DNA from: Glandiceps talaboti
Lineage: Eukaryota; Hemichordata; Enteropneusta; Spengelidae
Direction of reading: 5' to 3'
NCBI RefSeq assembly: GCF_964340395.1
Contig: NC_135556.1
Span: forward strand, 20,593,642 to 20,657,641
Length of the DNA: 64,000 bases
Part shown: in pieces, positions 24,945 through 38,215 of the stretch
Layout of the letters: each line of letters begins with the position of its first letter
How positions within the stretch are numbered: the stretch's first letter is position 1
Translations under genes and position numbers: made by a program
Notes under the pieces: generated by a model
Databases searched by the model: none
Told to the model about the DNA's origin: nothing
The model's input: only the letters and a program-made list of their open reading frames with translations

Positions 24945-27900
24945 ATGGATGGCCAGAACAGTAAAGAGTCCTCGAAAAGTGAGGCAAACATAAAGAACAT
25001 CTCAAAATCAGAAGAAAGTAAGTTGAATTCGTGCTTTGGTAACATTTGGTTTTTTGTGATACTTTTCACTTTAACTATCTTGGTGTATGGAATGATAACG
25101 AGTTATTTTTTCGCCATACTCACTACGATGGAAAGACGTTACAACCTAAGTACCTCGCATCTAAGTTCGCTGATAAGCATCGGACAGGCCGCTGTGTTGA
25201 TCGCTATCATGCCTGTTTCTTACCTCGGTGGACGTCCAAGTAGTAGCCGTCCTCGCTGGATTGGCTGTGGACTCCTAACCTTAGGGCTGTCCACTTTTAT
25301 AATGACGCTGCCACATTTCCTGTTAGGCGAATATAGATATAGCGATACTGCTCACATGCACAATGATACCATCGAGATGAATCTGTGCTCAGAAAACATC
25401 ACACTAGAAGATAGAGATTCTGCATGCAACATTGAGAAGAAGACTACGAAAGACAGCGAAGTGGCATACATTATAATGGTTATTGGAATAGTGATAATGG
25501 GTTCAGCTTACAGTACCTTGTATACCCTTGGATCTTCCTACGTAGATGACCATGCTAAGCACGTGTCATCAGCACTCTACCTCGGTAAGTATTCCATACT
25601 ACTGGCCTCCTTGACAGCGTCGAAAACCAAAGTCTGTCCTTTTTAATACAGTCTAAAAACCACTGTACTCTTCACGACAGCAATGTAAACTATTAACATC
25701 TTTACGATAGTGTCGTAAACTACTAGTCTTTACGCTTCTGCTATAACTGTTTTCTATTCCATATGTAAATAATAAAGATTAAGTTTGCGATAACCCATCG
25801 GACCCTAACAATTGTTTTCAATTCATAAGGTTTAAAAGACGGTGGGAATATACTTGTATATACTTGCACACATTATAGTGCCAAAGTAGCTTTTTTCATT
25901 AAAAGAAAACATTCCAGAGAACCCCAACTCTTTCAAGACTGTAAGCTGAAATTATGCAGTACAGTATACTTCGTCTCATATATAATTGCTTGCTTTTACA
26001 CCTCATCAAACTATCACAGAAGTACTGTGACTATCGAGTATCATATCTGAGGGTCAAAAAATTAGATTATAACTAACTAACTAAATAAATAAATGAATAA
26101 ACAAACAAATAAATAAACAAATAAACAAATTAATTAATTGATTAATAAGATGAAAAAATCCCACCTATCTACCATATTTTCTGATTTAAGGGTACATTTT
26201 TTATATTTGCTCAAGTTGATATTTCAGAATGAAAACTAGAAAACAGACTGGTTTGTAAGCTGTCCATACATTGTATTTCTAAAATGATAGAAGTTATAGA
26301 ATCTCGACAAGCCAGTTCTGATTGGCTAACATACCTGGAGTGTGAGTGCAAAATGAGTCACTAAGTCTGGTTTATCTATTGCATTAATTCTAGGTCTTCT
26401 TGATTATGCAATTTTGAAATCCATTTATTGCTTTGCCTTTGAATTCTAAAATAGAGACATGGTTTCATGAAATGTTCAGCATTTTTCCACACTATGATTA
26501 TATTGAACTGTCTCTCGATAGGTATAATGAGCACAATGTGGGGAGTTGGCGCACTCGCGACTAGCATACTTGCAGCGGGATGTCTACTCCTCTACGTTGA
26601 TTTCAATAGAGTTGATGTATCGTCCCTGAAGATCGACAATTCAGATCCGAAATGGATTGGAGCTTGGTGGCTTGGAAAACTCTGTTTGGCGGTCATTTGT
26701 GTTCTGATTGCAATTCCATACTTCCTCGTCCAAAAGGAATCGCCGAGGGTTCGAAAAGGCCATTCACATCGGAATGAGCAAACCAAAATGGATGAGGCTG
26801 AAGGGCGCCATGAGGAAAGCACCATGGGATTATTAAATAAGCTAAAGGGTAGGTGGATAATTGTTTCCACACGAGGTAAATGAAGTTTGAATATAGCAGA
26901 GGAAACATTCATACTCGGTTATTACATGTATATGTTGGTTTTGCATTTTAAACTACACTAGCTGCAACTGAAATGTTATTTGAAAACTGTTCCGTTAGAC
27001 GTGGTGATTTACTCCTAAGAAAGTACACAATGAACAGTATCAAATCTCCCGTGAGTAAAAATATTTGTGTAGCTTTACACGTAATATTGTACAATAAATC
27101 TAATCAAATTGATTTTTGGGGGTCAGCACCCAAAAAATCGGCTACCCAAAGCAATCACGATTTCGACCTGTTACAGTAACCGTACTACTTACTGTAATGG
27201 GTAAAATCGGAAAAGAGATAACTGTGTGTTTGAATAACGTCTTATTGGTATTTTAATAGTTTTCAGTGAAAGTATTGTTGGTTGTCTGATCAAAAATATT
27301 CTTTCGAGTACTTTAACAACCCATGGGTGAATAGTATTTACAAATGAATTATCACTGGAATCATGTTATCACTCACCCAACGACCTCATGACAAGTAACA
27401 CTAATAAGTTTTAATAATGGTCAATATCTCTTTATGAAACACCCAATGAGACGCTGAATACCCCTTATTTCGCTGTGTACATCATTTATACATCAGACAC
27501 TATAGACATTTTTCTATAGTGGCCTGATTTATGCATGGCTTTCCATTTCAAGGAATCTTACTGTTGCTATGGCGATACCTTATTAACCCACGCTATATGA
27601 CGCTGGTATTGGGATACGGATTTGACTTGGGCGCAACTATTGGTATGTGGCCGTTTATTCCCAAGTACTTTGAAGTTCTCTTTGGACTGACTCCTTCAGT
27701 GGCTAACCTCTATACAGGTAGGTTACACACTAGCAGTGAGCATTGACTGTTAGTGGATATCTTTTCTACAGGTAGATTACACAAACAACCTTTAAGCCAT
27801 AATTTCCCAAATTATCAGGCATTCAGCTTATAAAGCAGGTCGTTATTCCCGAAATGTCAGTTCTTTAATGTGCTAGTTTGGACAGTGAACGTTTTCATTT

Positions 27901-30900
27901 TGCCGCGAAGTTTCAATATGCTAATTCTGACCCTAGCAGCATTACCGTATATTATCAATATCATGAATTACTCTTGATATTGTGCATCCTTAAAATGCCC
28001 TACTTACAGGTAGTACAGGTTTCAATGTTTGGGACATGAATGGGCCTACTGTTTTCTTCAATCAGGGTTCTTCTTCAGCATACAAATCGCCTTATCCAGC
28101 CTTATTGGAGGAATTATCATTAAAAAGTTCAAGCTACAAGAAATTGGTATGTCTAAATTCTTGGTAATTGCTCTTGCACTTGGAACTTTGAGTACCGTGT
28201 TTATCTACCCCTTCCATTGTGGTGGTATCGAAATAAGTGGTGTAAGGTAAGAAACAGTTAGACTTGTATTGTACTGCTTTTTATTCAATAATAACAGTTT
28301 CTGTATTGATGTTGATAAGTTGATAAAAAAATTACTTCTAATGCGAGATACAGTGGTGGGTTTACGGTAGTGTTTTGATTTTTTTACACTCATCTGCCGA
28401 CAGTAACCAGGTTCATAAGGTTGGAATGTGTTTACCAACTTTACATTGCATCGATCGTAGTGGTGTGATCGCTACAGTTTTCATCGTAGTTTACATCATA
28501 TATAAACGTGTGATTTCGCACTTGTGAACGTTCGTTGACGGGGAGGGGAAGGGGTTTTTTTTGTTCTAAATGTAGGATGTTTGTTTATTGAGCTTGTGTG
28601 ACATTGTGCGATGGTCCCTAATGAAGATCAAATTCATAGGGCAGCCATCACCTGGTAATGTCCAGAACCTCCAACAGGCTTTGGTCCAGGATTCGGATAA
28701 CATCATTATTGTGAACATTCGAAGGTTTATTAATAGCATGGCATAGATATTGAAGTCTCGGTTATGCCCATACATAACGTTCTTTTCAGAGCCTCCATTT
28801 CCTTCCAGAAGGGTTGGGCCTCTCTCTGATGCTTACATTCGTTTTGTTTTAAACGTGTATATGTTACACCCAATCTGTGAAATTGCCCAATTCATGAAAT
28901 GTGCATGTAACTTTGCCAAGTTCATGAAATAGTCAACCTTATGCAAATGAGAGTATAGATTATGATCTAAAAGGAGCGAAATTAAATTTTTGGGAAGAGT
29001 TTTGAACTGGGGTGTTGATTATCGAACTCTATTAAAAACAAAAGCTACACTGAATTATTATAAAATAAGAATTGTGAAGTGATGAGTTTGTAAATACATG
29101 ATAATAAATTTCTTTGATTCTTATTCTTTTTTGTGTGTGTCCTATAAAAGATGCTCATTTCATGTACTGAGCATATCTTACCATACCCACTTCAGAACGT
29201 GGGCAACACAATTGACTATTTCACCCATTTCATGAATTGGGCAATTTCACAGATTGGGTGTAACATATACATTTAGTGTATCATGTCATGCCATGTCATG
29301 TTATGTCATGTCATATCATATCATATCATACAGATTCATAGGGGTTTAACAGTTTGTTCCACATAATTATGTGAATATGTTTCGTTGTAGTGAAGACGGC
29401 ATAGCCAAGATTCAACATTGTAATCAAAACTGTTCATGTTCTGTTGATCTCTTCGACCCTGTCTGTGGTTCAGATGGAAAGACGTATACATCATCATGTC
29501 ATGCAGGATGCAATCAGCTGGGTGAAAATGATGTAAGAAAATAATTAATCCCTTTATGTAGTAATTAAAGGAATATTTCAGTCAGGCTTATTTTTGCCTT
29601 TTGGTGTTGCTTACTGATAACAGCTTTAATATGTGTTATTTGGTATGATCACATTCACTTCAGTAACTTGTTAAACTTTGAAATCAGAGAAGCCTTAAGT
29701 TTCTATACTGTTAACGTCTTCAGCCATCGTGAGGATATCCAGCAAAGGTTTATGGAAACTCTCCTATAAGGACATCACATATACGCCAATCTCTTTGTAT
29801 TGACATCGTCTTGTTTGACAAATATTATAACACCATTGCTGCATTTTCTTTGTTTCACCACATATACTATAACAGCATATACTTTTTCAGGCATGTCAGT
29901 CGATTAAAATGAGGAATTTACACTTCACTTTTCGTCGTACCTGACAATAAGACAGAAGCAATGTTTAACCGAATGTTGTCGCCCCAGACGATTCGGAACC
30001 AAACGCTTTGCTTTGCTTTTGCTTACTCTCCTGGTGTCCATTCTCTGTTTTGTAGACATACACGGAATGTGGATGTATGCAAGCACAAGTGAATGGTACC
30101 GATACCCTGACGATGGCTTCCAGTGGGATGTGTAATCATATAGAAACGTGTTCCCTCTTCTATCCATTATTGATTGCGTTGGCATTTCATGTGTTCGTAA
30201 ATACCCTATCAGAGACCCCATGTTTGATGCTAACAATGAGGTAGGAAAATTGTTATCTTTGTATTTTAATTAAGCCGTGGATTATAGTTACGCCTTCTAT
30301 ATTTGATATCTAATTCACTGGAAAACGTTCTCAAAATCAAATTGATGAACACAAGAACACAGTAAACAGTATCAGTTCTACAATCCATGTTACCTCTTCG
30401 ATGTGAAGCATTGTACTTCTTTCTGTCCAATCACTTTAACAACAGCAAACCCCACCATCACCACCATCACTCCTCTTCCTTTTTCTTGTTTCTTCTTCAG
30501 ATCAGGGCCACCAAACCACAAGTCTTTTGGTCTTGGCTTAAGAATCGTTATAAACCGTTGTTTAGGTACGTAAATCTGACAAGAATAGATAAAGCGCCTG
30601 TCCTACCGTTGAAAACAAGAACCTTAGCACTATATTGAATGATGTAGGAAAGGTGTGTAAAGAAGTCTGGTGATTATGTCGTTGCTATCAGGTGTACCCT
30701 GCGCAGAAAAACGTGCAATGCAAAATCCGCATATTGTCAGAATATTGTACCTTTGATGAATGTATACTCTTAAGCTTGTTCAATGGTAACTGTATGTCCC
30801 GTTTGTAATAATGCTACCTGTATTAGTAAATATTAACTTGTGTCCCGTATGTGTAATGCTGCCTATGTATTATTTCCTTTCTTCCATTTCAATTCATTAT

Positions 30901-31604
30901 ATTTTACACCTTCGATTTCATTGCTACCAAATATAGTTAGTCTCCGTGCTTTTGTTCATCTGTACTTTCAGTTCTGCCAATCAGATTGCCTTCACCGGAT
31001 CACATGAGCCACCCATATTTAAGTGAGAAGCACGCATATCTTGGCAGTCTTTATTTGTAGCCAGACCGGCCAGACCAGCAACATATATTACTTTGGTGTA
31101 CATTTTCAGTTGCAGCTATGTAATAAAGTTGTGTTTAACTGTTTATAATGGCCTGTCAGTGTCAGCATATTTCTTTAAATAGGAATAAAAGTGAAATTGG
31201 ACTGAGCTGCCTAGCAAACAATAAACGTGTAGTCAATTTTTCATTTTCTATTCCTCCTCAAAGGTTTCATACCCGCACCGATGATCTATGGAATGGCGAT
31301 TGATAAGTCTTGCAGTGTATGGAGAACCTTTTGTGAAGGCTCTGCTAAAGGAGAGTGTTTGATCTATGACAACCAAACCTTTCGACGCAACTTTGTGGTT
31401 GTAACACTTGGACTGAAGTTTGCCGCATTTCTGCTCTACCTGTGTAACCATATTCTATGGAAAAGACGAGGGAACCAATCTGGAGCTGATAACAGTGAGA
31501 AGACTTTCAAATACAAAGAAGTCAATCCTAACTCTGATCCTCTAGATTCCGTCAGTCAACGTAATGTCAACAATAAATCGTACACTCGTGTTTCTCAATT
31601 GTGA
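24945..31604 (+). CDS. Organic anion transporting polypeptide B (SLCO family, 8 exons)
   Basis: Exons: 24945-25584, 26522-26848, 27553-27717, 28066-28246, 29391-29532, 30056-30240, 30501-30565, 31264-31604. They total 2046 nt, 681 residues, every join in frame. ATG at 24945 (MDGQNSKESS) is the first after the acceptor at 24891. TM1 is about residues 33-59. N-glycosylation sequons NDT (140) and NIT (151) lie in an extracellular loop. The OATP signature DPKWIGAWWLGKL begins at 255. The Kazal-like loop is encoded by exon 5 (residues 438-485: CNQNCSCSVDLFDPVCGSDG, CHAGCNQL) and continues as TYTECGCM. Exon 8 gives TM12 and a charged cytosolic tail ending RVSQL. The family performs sodium-independent uptake or exchange of organic anions at the plasma membrane. 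The substrate is unknown. It is a close paralogue of C (34 differing residues by my count) and a distant one of A. Confidence 0.9.
26945..27330 (+). repeat. Dispersed non-coding repeat in OATP B intron 2
   Basis: The sequence starts with CTACACTAGCTGCAACTG and contains AATCACGATTTCGACCTG, TATTGGTATTTTAATAG and TTGTCTGATC, all shared with the other copies of this family. The corresponding intron of gene C carries it at about 42820-43170. It is therefore older than the segmental duplication. Confidence 0.5.
28857..29270. mobile_element. Inverted-repeat element in OATP B intron 4, absent from C
   Basis: Terminal inverted repeats start GTATATGTTACACCCAATCT on the left and are matched on the right over about 45 bp. 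The left arm has an extra inner stretch. No open frame for a transposase is present. Gene C intron 4 lacks this sequence at the aligned site near 47270, so insertion after duplication is the simplest reading; loss from C is the alternative. The target duplication is not clear. Confidence 0.6.
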
Positions 31605-32165
31605 TTTCATCAATATTTTGATCATATATGTCTGAGTATTAATTTCATCAGACTTATTTCAAATTTAACAGGCTTCAAACCAAAATTGACATTTAATATA
31701 GACAATTGTATTTAAACGATTCTTTGCTACACAAACCATGACATCATATATTAAAAACATCAAATTTCGTGACGTTCTTTCACTGACAGGTGAAATCTTT
31801 TGTACACTGTTAGAAGTACGAAATATCGATATATATCATGTGAGAACTCCAACTTTCAAACAAAACGTATTTCAATTAAACAATTTAAATCTAAGTGATC
31901 AATATGCATTATTAGTCAAAACACGTATAATTCAACAAAAATACGTATAAAGTAAAAAATTTCCTCATTTAATTGATTTGTACTTTCCATTCTTTTCATA
32001 TACAGCCATCAGCAATGCTTTAAAAATAGGGTATTAACATTGATATTCAGGTGTTTGATGTTGAATATCTTTGCGAAAAACTCTAGGCTGTTTGAGACTT
32101 TTCACTTACGAGTATTTCATTGTTTGCTGTATCGAAAATCGTATTAGTCTTGTCCAGCAGAGCCG

Positions 32166-32975
32166 TCTTATGTTTTCTTATGTTTTTGGTAGCGCACTAG
32201 CAGAGTTATCGTCTTTTTGAGGCCTTGTTGAAATTTTGCCTTTTATCTACATACCCGCCGAAGTACTGCATATGTGTTTTTGCGTGGTAAAAAAGTACAA
32301 CACTACGCCCTCTTTGTCCTACATTATCGGCCTGCAGAAAGCCTTTCAAGATCAATTATTTCAACTTCTTTATATTGTGGGTAACGTCACTCAAGGTATG
32401 AGGTAGGCATTGCTCATGATATTGATCTAAGGTTAGAAGGTCACGCCTTAACCAATCACATTGGCGCCATACGTAACTTTGAGTATATTGCTCACCAATT
32501 TACAAATAACATTTATATTCCAGGGATGTAACAAGCCTCTGCCATCGATAACATATATTCTAATGAAAACGGGGAAATAACAAGCAACAAAACGATAGAG
32601 ATATGCACAGGCCAGTAAACTATGAACATTAGTGCATGGCAGCCAGCCAGGACATGTATTCAGACTCCTATAAACGAGTAAGCCTATACTCATAACCGAA
32701 CATAAATTCTGTTGATTATGTTCATGTGTATAATTTATGTTAATTCAGAAATGGTTGAAATTTAATTGAAGTTTAGAATGTTGATGACACAATATATGCG
32801 ATCAGTCATATCTTACATTCGCATTCGCATTTACCTGGAACTTGTTGATGACGACACGAGGGATCGTCACTCTGTCTTGGGCCATTCTAAACAATTTACC
32901 GTGCATTTGCTGTTCCGTCAAGAGAAAGTAAATGTATAAACTCAAACAAGCCAAGCCACATTTTCAAGTCACAGA
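32166..32975. other. Junction spacer between the two duplication units
   Basis: About 810 bp with no counterpart before unit 1 or after unit 2 in this window. No gene was recognised. It marks either sequence inserted at the junction or material lost from the other copy. Confidence 0.45.
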
Positions 32976-35900
32976 ATATTGCATCAAGTGGTATCAATAC
33001 GAATATGTTTATTGGAGTTGTTGCATATATTGTGACCCAGTTCGCTACCTCCTTCCCTGTATTACCTTCTAGGGTAACTTTAAAAGTTGATTCACGTCAG
33101 AGTATTTAATGTATCTCTTTATTAATACTTATATTTGTGAAAAAGTGTAGTATAAATAAGTTTATTGCTCTTTTTTATCTATGATAGTTAACTTGCCAAA
33201 TATCATTATTCGTTAAAGAAAGTATCTAGCATGCCTTAGCGTTTATGTTGTAAAGTTACAGTAATGTCAATAGGAGAGGAATTTTACAAGCATGTTTTAC
33301 AGAGTTTTTGATATTTGTCAACCACCCCGTTTGTTGCATGTTCCTCTAAAGTGACTCTCAAGTGACTCTTTATCATTGACATTCTACTTTGGCAGCAGGC
33401 TGATATATACTTTTTTTAAAGTTCTGAGAGTTGATTTTAATATATAAAATGTTGCATCCTTATTTGTCTCCTATGCTATTTACTAAAATCAGTTTACATA
33501 AAATAGTTTGATATCACTTAGGAACAATGAAGGGATGCATGGTCATATTGAACTAAATATTTTCAGTAAAGTGGAAAGGGAAATTTGAAACATGCAATAC
33601 CGTATAACATATCCGTACTTGAAAGCTGTGTGATGGAACGAGCTGATGGATATGAAATATATTCCTTGTGTTGTGATAGTGCATGCAATCATTAGAATCT
33701 GAGGGCTTTTGCTCTAAATGCATTTTGACATGTTTGTTGAAACTGATTTTTGCAAATAGCAGAGGAAATGGCTAATTTACAGTAATTCTGGTCCTGTATA
33801 TGTTCAACTTTGAAGCTGCTTTCTACACATTTAAGATACTGGTATTTTTGGACCAAAAACAACAAGTGCCATTCAACTTTACCTTGGTGCTTGTGTTGTT
33901 GTTAATGTTGGAAAAGGCTGACCAACTATTAAAAGGTTGATTTCCCATGTGTGAGGCGTCATGAAGTCAATTTATTTTTTCAGGTACACCCCCCCCCATG
34001 ACCCACATTATATTTTTCATGTACCCCCCCCCCACACACACACACACTATGCATGTTTTTTCGAGGACCCTCCTCCAATCTCCCGATCCCCATTCCACAA
34101 GTTTTCGTGAAAACAGCCTTATATCATAAATTACCATAGGGCTTGTTCACAAATATTGAAAATATTAACGTCGCCTTAGACGGCGCGCCTCCAATTGGTC
34201 ACCAAGGAAAAAAATGTCCATTGCTTCTGCATATGAAAAAATAATTTGATGCAGGACTGACAATAGAAAAACAATTGCTGTCACAGTGATGGGGAAACAT
34301 TGCTGCCATCAAATCTATGTAGCCCTGCCTGACAATACATACTCCAATTGAACTGACAGGAAATGAAAGATTGAGATCATAGTTTCAAGGGAACGTTTTA
34401 GACACTTTTTCTGCCCCTCAGAGTCACGCCTTACCCTTTCACGTGGTTTAACCGGGTCACGTCAACTTCATTATGAGTGATATCATTAATTGTTACGAAA
34501 TGTATCATGAATTACATAATGTTTCAAATGTCGATATTATTTACGAGCAAATATTGCTTATCAAACATTAGTGAAATACAAAGTACTGACGGACACATCG
34601 TACATCGATTTGGATAGCATACTGGTTATGGCCAGTAAGCTATTACAAGCACAGGCCCTCTAATCAATAAAAAAATCATACACTTACACAAGTGCCTGTG
34701 ATTAATACATACACAAATTACATTTTCCGTATTAAAAAACATGGTGGCTCTAGATCTCTTTGTGTAATACATTCGTCATTGAATAAATGGGCCGGGAGAA
34801 ATGCAGGGGAATGTTTTAAGAGCCCTTCCCTTAATAAAAAATGTATTATTCGAAGTACTACTTGTCTGCAAAGAATCGCCGTTTGGGGACGCCCTCACGC
34901 ATCGGCCAACCTGAATGATCAATCCCAAGCTTGTCTATGTAAAACTCTTGTTATGAAATCATTAGGTACAACGTTAACCTAGATGGATTCACCTATGTTT
35001 TAATCATGTTTTCTATTTTTTGATCATACTTTCTGCATCAAACTTTTTGATGCCGAGTAACGAGTGCTTGTGATCTGTCGCGGCAAGTTTGTTTGTTTTG
35101 GGTTGTTTTTCTTAATAAAACATGTGACACCCCATGGCCCATCATCATTCACAAAACATTTCATATTCTCCAATCACATGATCTTTGCATCGTAACTCAA
35201 AGTTGTAGTGGAATGCACATTCACTTGTGAGCTAATATTCCATTCCAGGATGGTAATATTCTAGTTTATGGGATGATCATAATACAAAATATGTTCTTTA
35301 AGATATTCGAAATTTACCGTTGCAGGTGATTGTTACGGAATATACACATCAAATCATGTGAACTACAAAATTGCATTATAGACTATGGCGGTCATACACA
35401 TATTTGAAAATGACAACCATCTTGGATTTTCAAAGATTCAACAGGTGGACGGACTTGTGGCCAAATAACTTTGTAAACGGTCGATACGCTTGCCATTCTT
35501 GGAAGAAGGTAGCTTCAAATTGTTATATTTTAACATACACACTACTTGAAATTAGATTGTTAACATTATTAGGTATACATTGTAATTGAGATAAGGTGAA
35601 GGTTGTCAATGAATAATGTCACGGTGTTGAAGGCTGGATACGTTTATATGACGTACTATGTTACTTTGAGTAGGTCTGTAAACAAAAGTCCCCTGTCTAC
35701 AACAATGTATAGCAGTCACATATCAAACACCGTAGCGGTAACTTTGATAGCAGTACTAATATAAAACGACGTATCTTACAGTCTATAAAAACCGCTTTAA
35801 AAGTACCTGTCTGTCTGTCTGTCTATGGAATTCAATGCTTTAAAACAATATGTAAAAACATGCATTCATTGCGCATAATAATAATAACCGTGACTGGAAA

Positions 35901-36000
35901 TACATGAGTTTGGAAGTACGTGCAACTGATCTTACACATACAAAAAATGTGTCATTTGTAAATATGTGGCGAACTGTTCCCTATCACCATTTTCTATAAG

Positions 36001-36073
36001 GATTAGACAATATTGACGTCAGCATGCAATCAGGGTCGTGACCCCCAAGTCATCGTTATGAGCGAAAGCCTGC
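36001..36073 (-). repeat. Short dispersed element, inverted copy
   Basis: This is the reverse complement of 39763-39834, with shared words GCAGGCTTTCGCTCATAAC, GGGGGTC, TTGCATGCTGACGTCAATAT. The aligned place in unit 1 (about 20297) and in the third block (about 16347) lacks it, so this copy is an insertion specific to unit 2. It carries a CRE octamer at 36014-36021. Confidence 0.65.
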
Positions 36074-38145
36074 GACCGCAATCAATCTAATTCTTTGTTT
36101 GCCGTCCGCGTGCTAAAAATGTGTCGGTAGATTTAGAAGGAGAAGAAACCACATTTCATTTTCGTCAAAATTCCGCGCAAGACCGTATTTTTTACTATTG
36201 TTATTGGAAACTGAGACAGTTCAAGTATCTTCAGAGTAACTACACATGTATCTAAATAGTTGTTTAAGACAATCAAACTTTGGACTTCGACATTTGCATT
36301 TCACCAGACAACAGTGTAGTAGATTTAGGTACTAACAGAACATTAATCAACAGGAAATTGAATTGTACACGAAATGGTAGCATTGTGATTTTTTTCTCAG
36401 ATCTAGAAGCTGACCACTATGATATTAAATTTGATGTATGTACATAAAGGCGAGGAAACAGTTCTGTAAATTCTCATCCCATTCAAGTAATGTGGTCAGT
36501 TAGACCCTCTGGCAATGGACATACACACACGGACACGGTCTATCCATATACACATATATAGGTGAACTTAGTTAAGGTGAAATTTTATCATCACATGATC
36601 AGACTGTTATGTCTGGTCTCAGACTACCAAACAGGTCTGAACTCTATAGGGCATGCATATCGAAAAAGGTCAGAACCTCCCGGGTCAGAGCATTCAGTAA
36701 AACGGAAATTTAAAGGGGTGCTAATGAGGGGATGACTGACGTCAGCTATGACGATAGCAAATTTGTTAACTTTCTTGCATTTCAGTGACGTCACTTTCAA
36801 CTAAATCTGCATTACGGTCAGGGTTTACGTTCCCATATGCGACTCGATAGATTTTTAAATGTATAGGATGTGCTACTCACACGCTGCCTATAATTTGACT
36901 CGTCCAGGCTTTCTAAGATATTTGCATTCAATGGATTTAGTATTGCGCTATGCCACTTATATATTGTCATTTGTATTTTGGCGAATAAGGGTAAGTAATG
37001 ATAATTTCACGACACTTTGATACTTTGCTAGCTTGTAGTTCACTTCGCCTTATACATTTCCATACCTAACATAGTCACTCTTCGTGTTGACGTGCGTACA
37101 ACAAAGCCATGGTAATTTAACATTGACTAAAAACTATTAATTTTAATCATCATCCTGTCTTATCAAACACAAAAAAGCAATTATTGATCTTGTCGAAATA
37201 TTGACAAAGACCATTCGAACGTTTTAACTTGCTTGCATCTGAATTTCAATCAATAGTAAATTCAACCTAAAGGGTCAGATCTGAGTATAGTAAGCTTTTC
37301 AGTCTGGCTTGATGCTTGCATGTCAACTAATGTCGTGACCTTAAAATTCCAATACATGTCCAGGATAGGCTCACGAAAGGCACTGTTTGATTACCGATTG
37401 TTATTGATTGGCAAACACTTATTATTGTAACTTAGGGTACACATACATGTACCAGGGTACTGAAATATGTCAATATCTGTATCTTAACACTTGCGTGGCC
37501 CCAGTTCCTTACAGTACAGCTGTTTATATCCATATAATTCACTGGCATCACATCTCCTTGCAGACTTTTATGTCGATATCAAGGGCCAAGGACTGTACTA
37601 ACAGGTACTTTGCATAATGTTTTAACTTCAAATGGAAGCTGTCGTTGTATTTCAGTCAGGTTAGTCGGGAAGATACAGGCATTCGTGTCACGCTGCCAGC
37701 CAGCACTCATTACATTGTATTGTTAGCTAGATCAAAGGATTGAGGCCACTCCTTGAACTTGTGATTTGAAGTTCAAACACAGGTTATTGTGTAGATTAAA
37801 AATCACATAGACAGAAAAGGTTCTGTTTCTGAGCGATTGTTGTCATAGTGATACTTGTTAAGTGGTTAAGAAGCCTGACAGGGCTGAACAACAAGAAGTA
37901 TGTATCTTACAGTCTATAGTCCAGCTAGACCTGCGTTTCAATCACGTACACAAGTGACACTCAAAAATCACAATCAACAATCACAGTAAGTACCCCTTTC
38001 GGCAGGAAATTGCGACGTTGACCATGATTTTCAAGCTGCAACTGAGATTGTTTTCATCAAATAACATATATTTTCACTAAAATTGGTCAATTACTTAAAA
38101 ATGACATTGCATCTCATACTTAGTGGTCAATATTATCTGTAGATA

Positions 38146-38215
38146 GTGTAGTGGCAAGTTTATCTGGAGTGAAAGCTCATGTGTAGTGGCAAGTTTATCT
38201 GGAGTGAAAGCTCAT
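38146..38215 (+). repeat. 35-bp perfect tandem duplication
   Basis: GTGTAGTGGCAAGTTTATCT and the next 15 bases are repeated exactly once. Unit 1 has a single copy at the aligned place, so the duplication arose in unit 2 and is very recent. Confidence 0.85.

Larger units (their letters stand above)
17106..32165 (+). repeat. Segmental duplication, unit 1 (contains OATP B)
   Basis: The unit begins at ATATTGCATCAAGTGG, which recurs at 32976, and remains colinear with unit 2 through the upstream region and all eight OATP exons until about CGTATTAGTCTTGTCCAGCA near 32165. Unit 1 is shorter because unit 2 carries later insertions, chiefly in intron 3. Unit-1-specific changes include a (GAA)30 run, an inverted-repeat insertion at 28857-29270, and a short deletion near 23968. 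By eye, non-coding DNA is roughly 90 percent or more identical, which points to a fairly recent event. Confidence 0.85.

Noticed and set aside
32448-32693. 81-codon minus-strand frame in the junction spacer
   Set aside because: Nothing recognisable and no counterpart elsewhere; considered chance.
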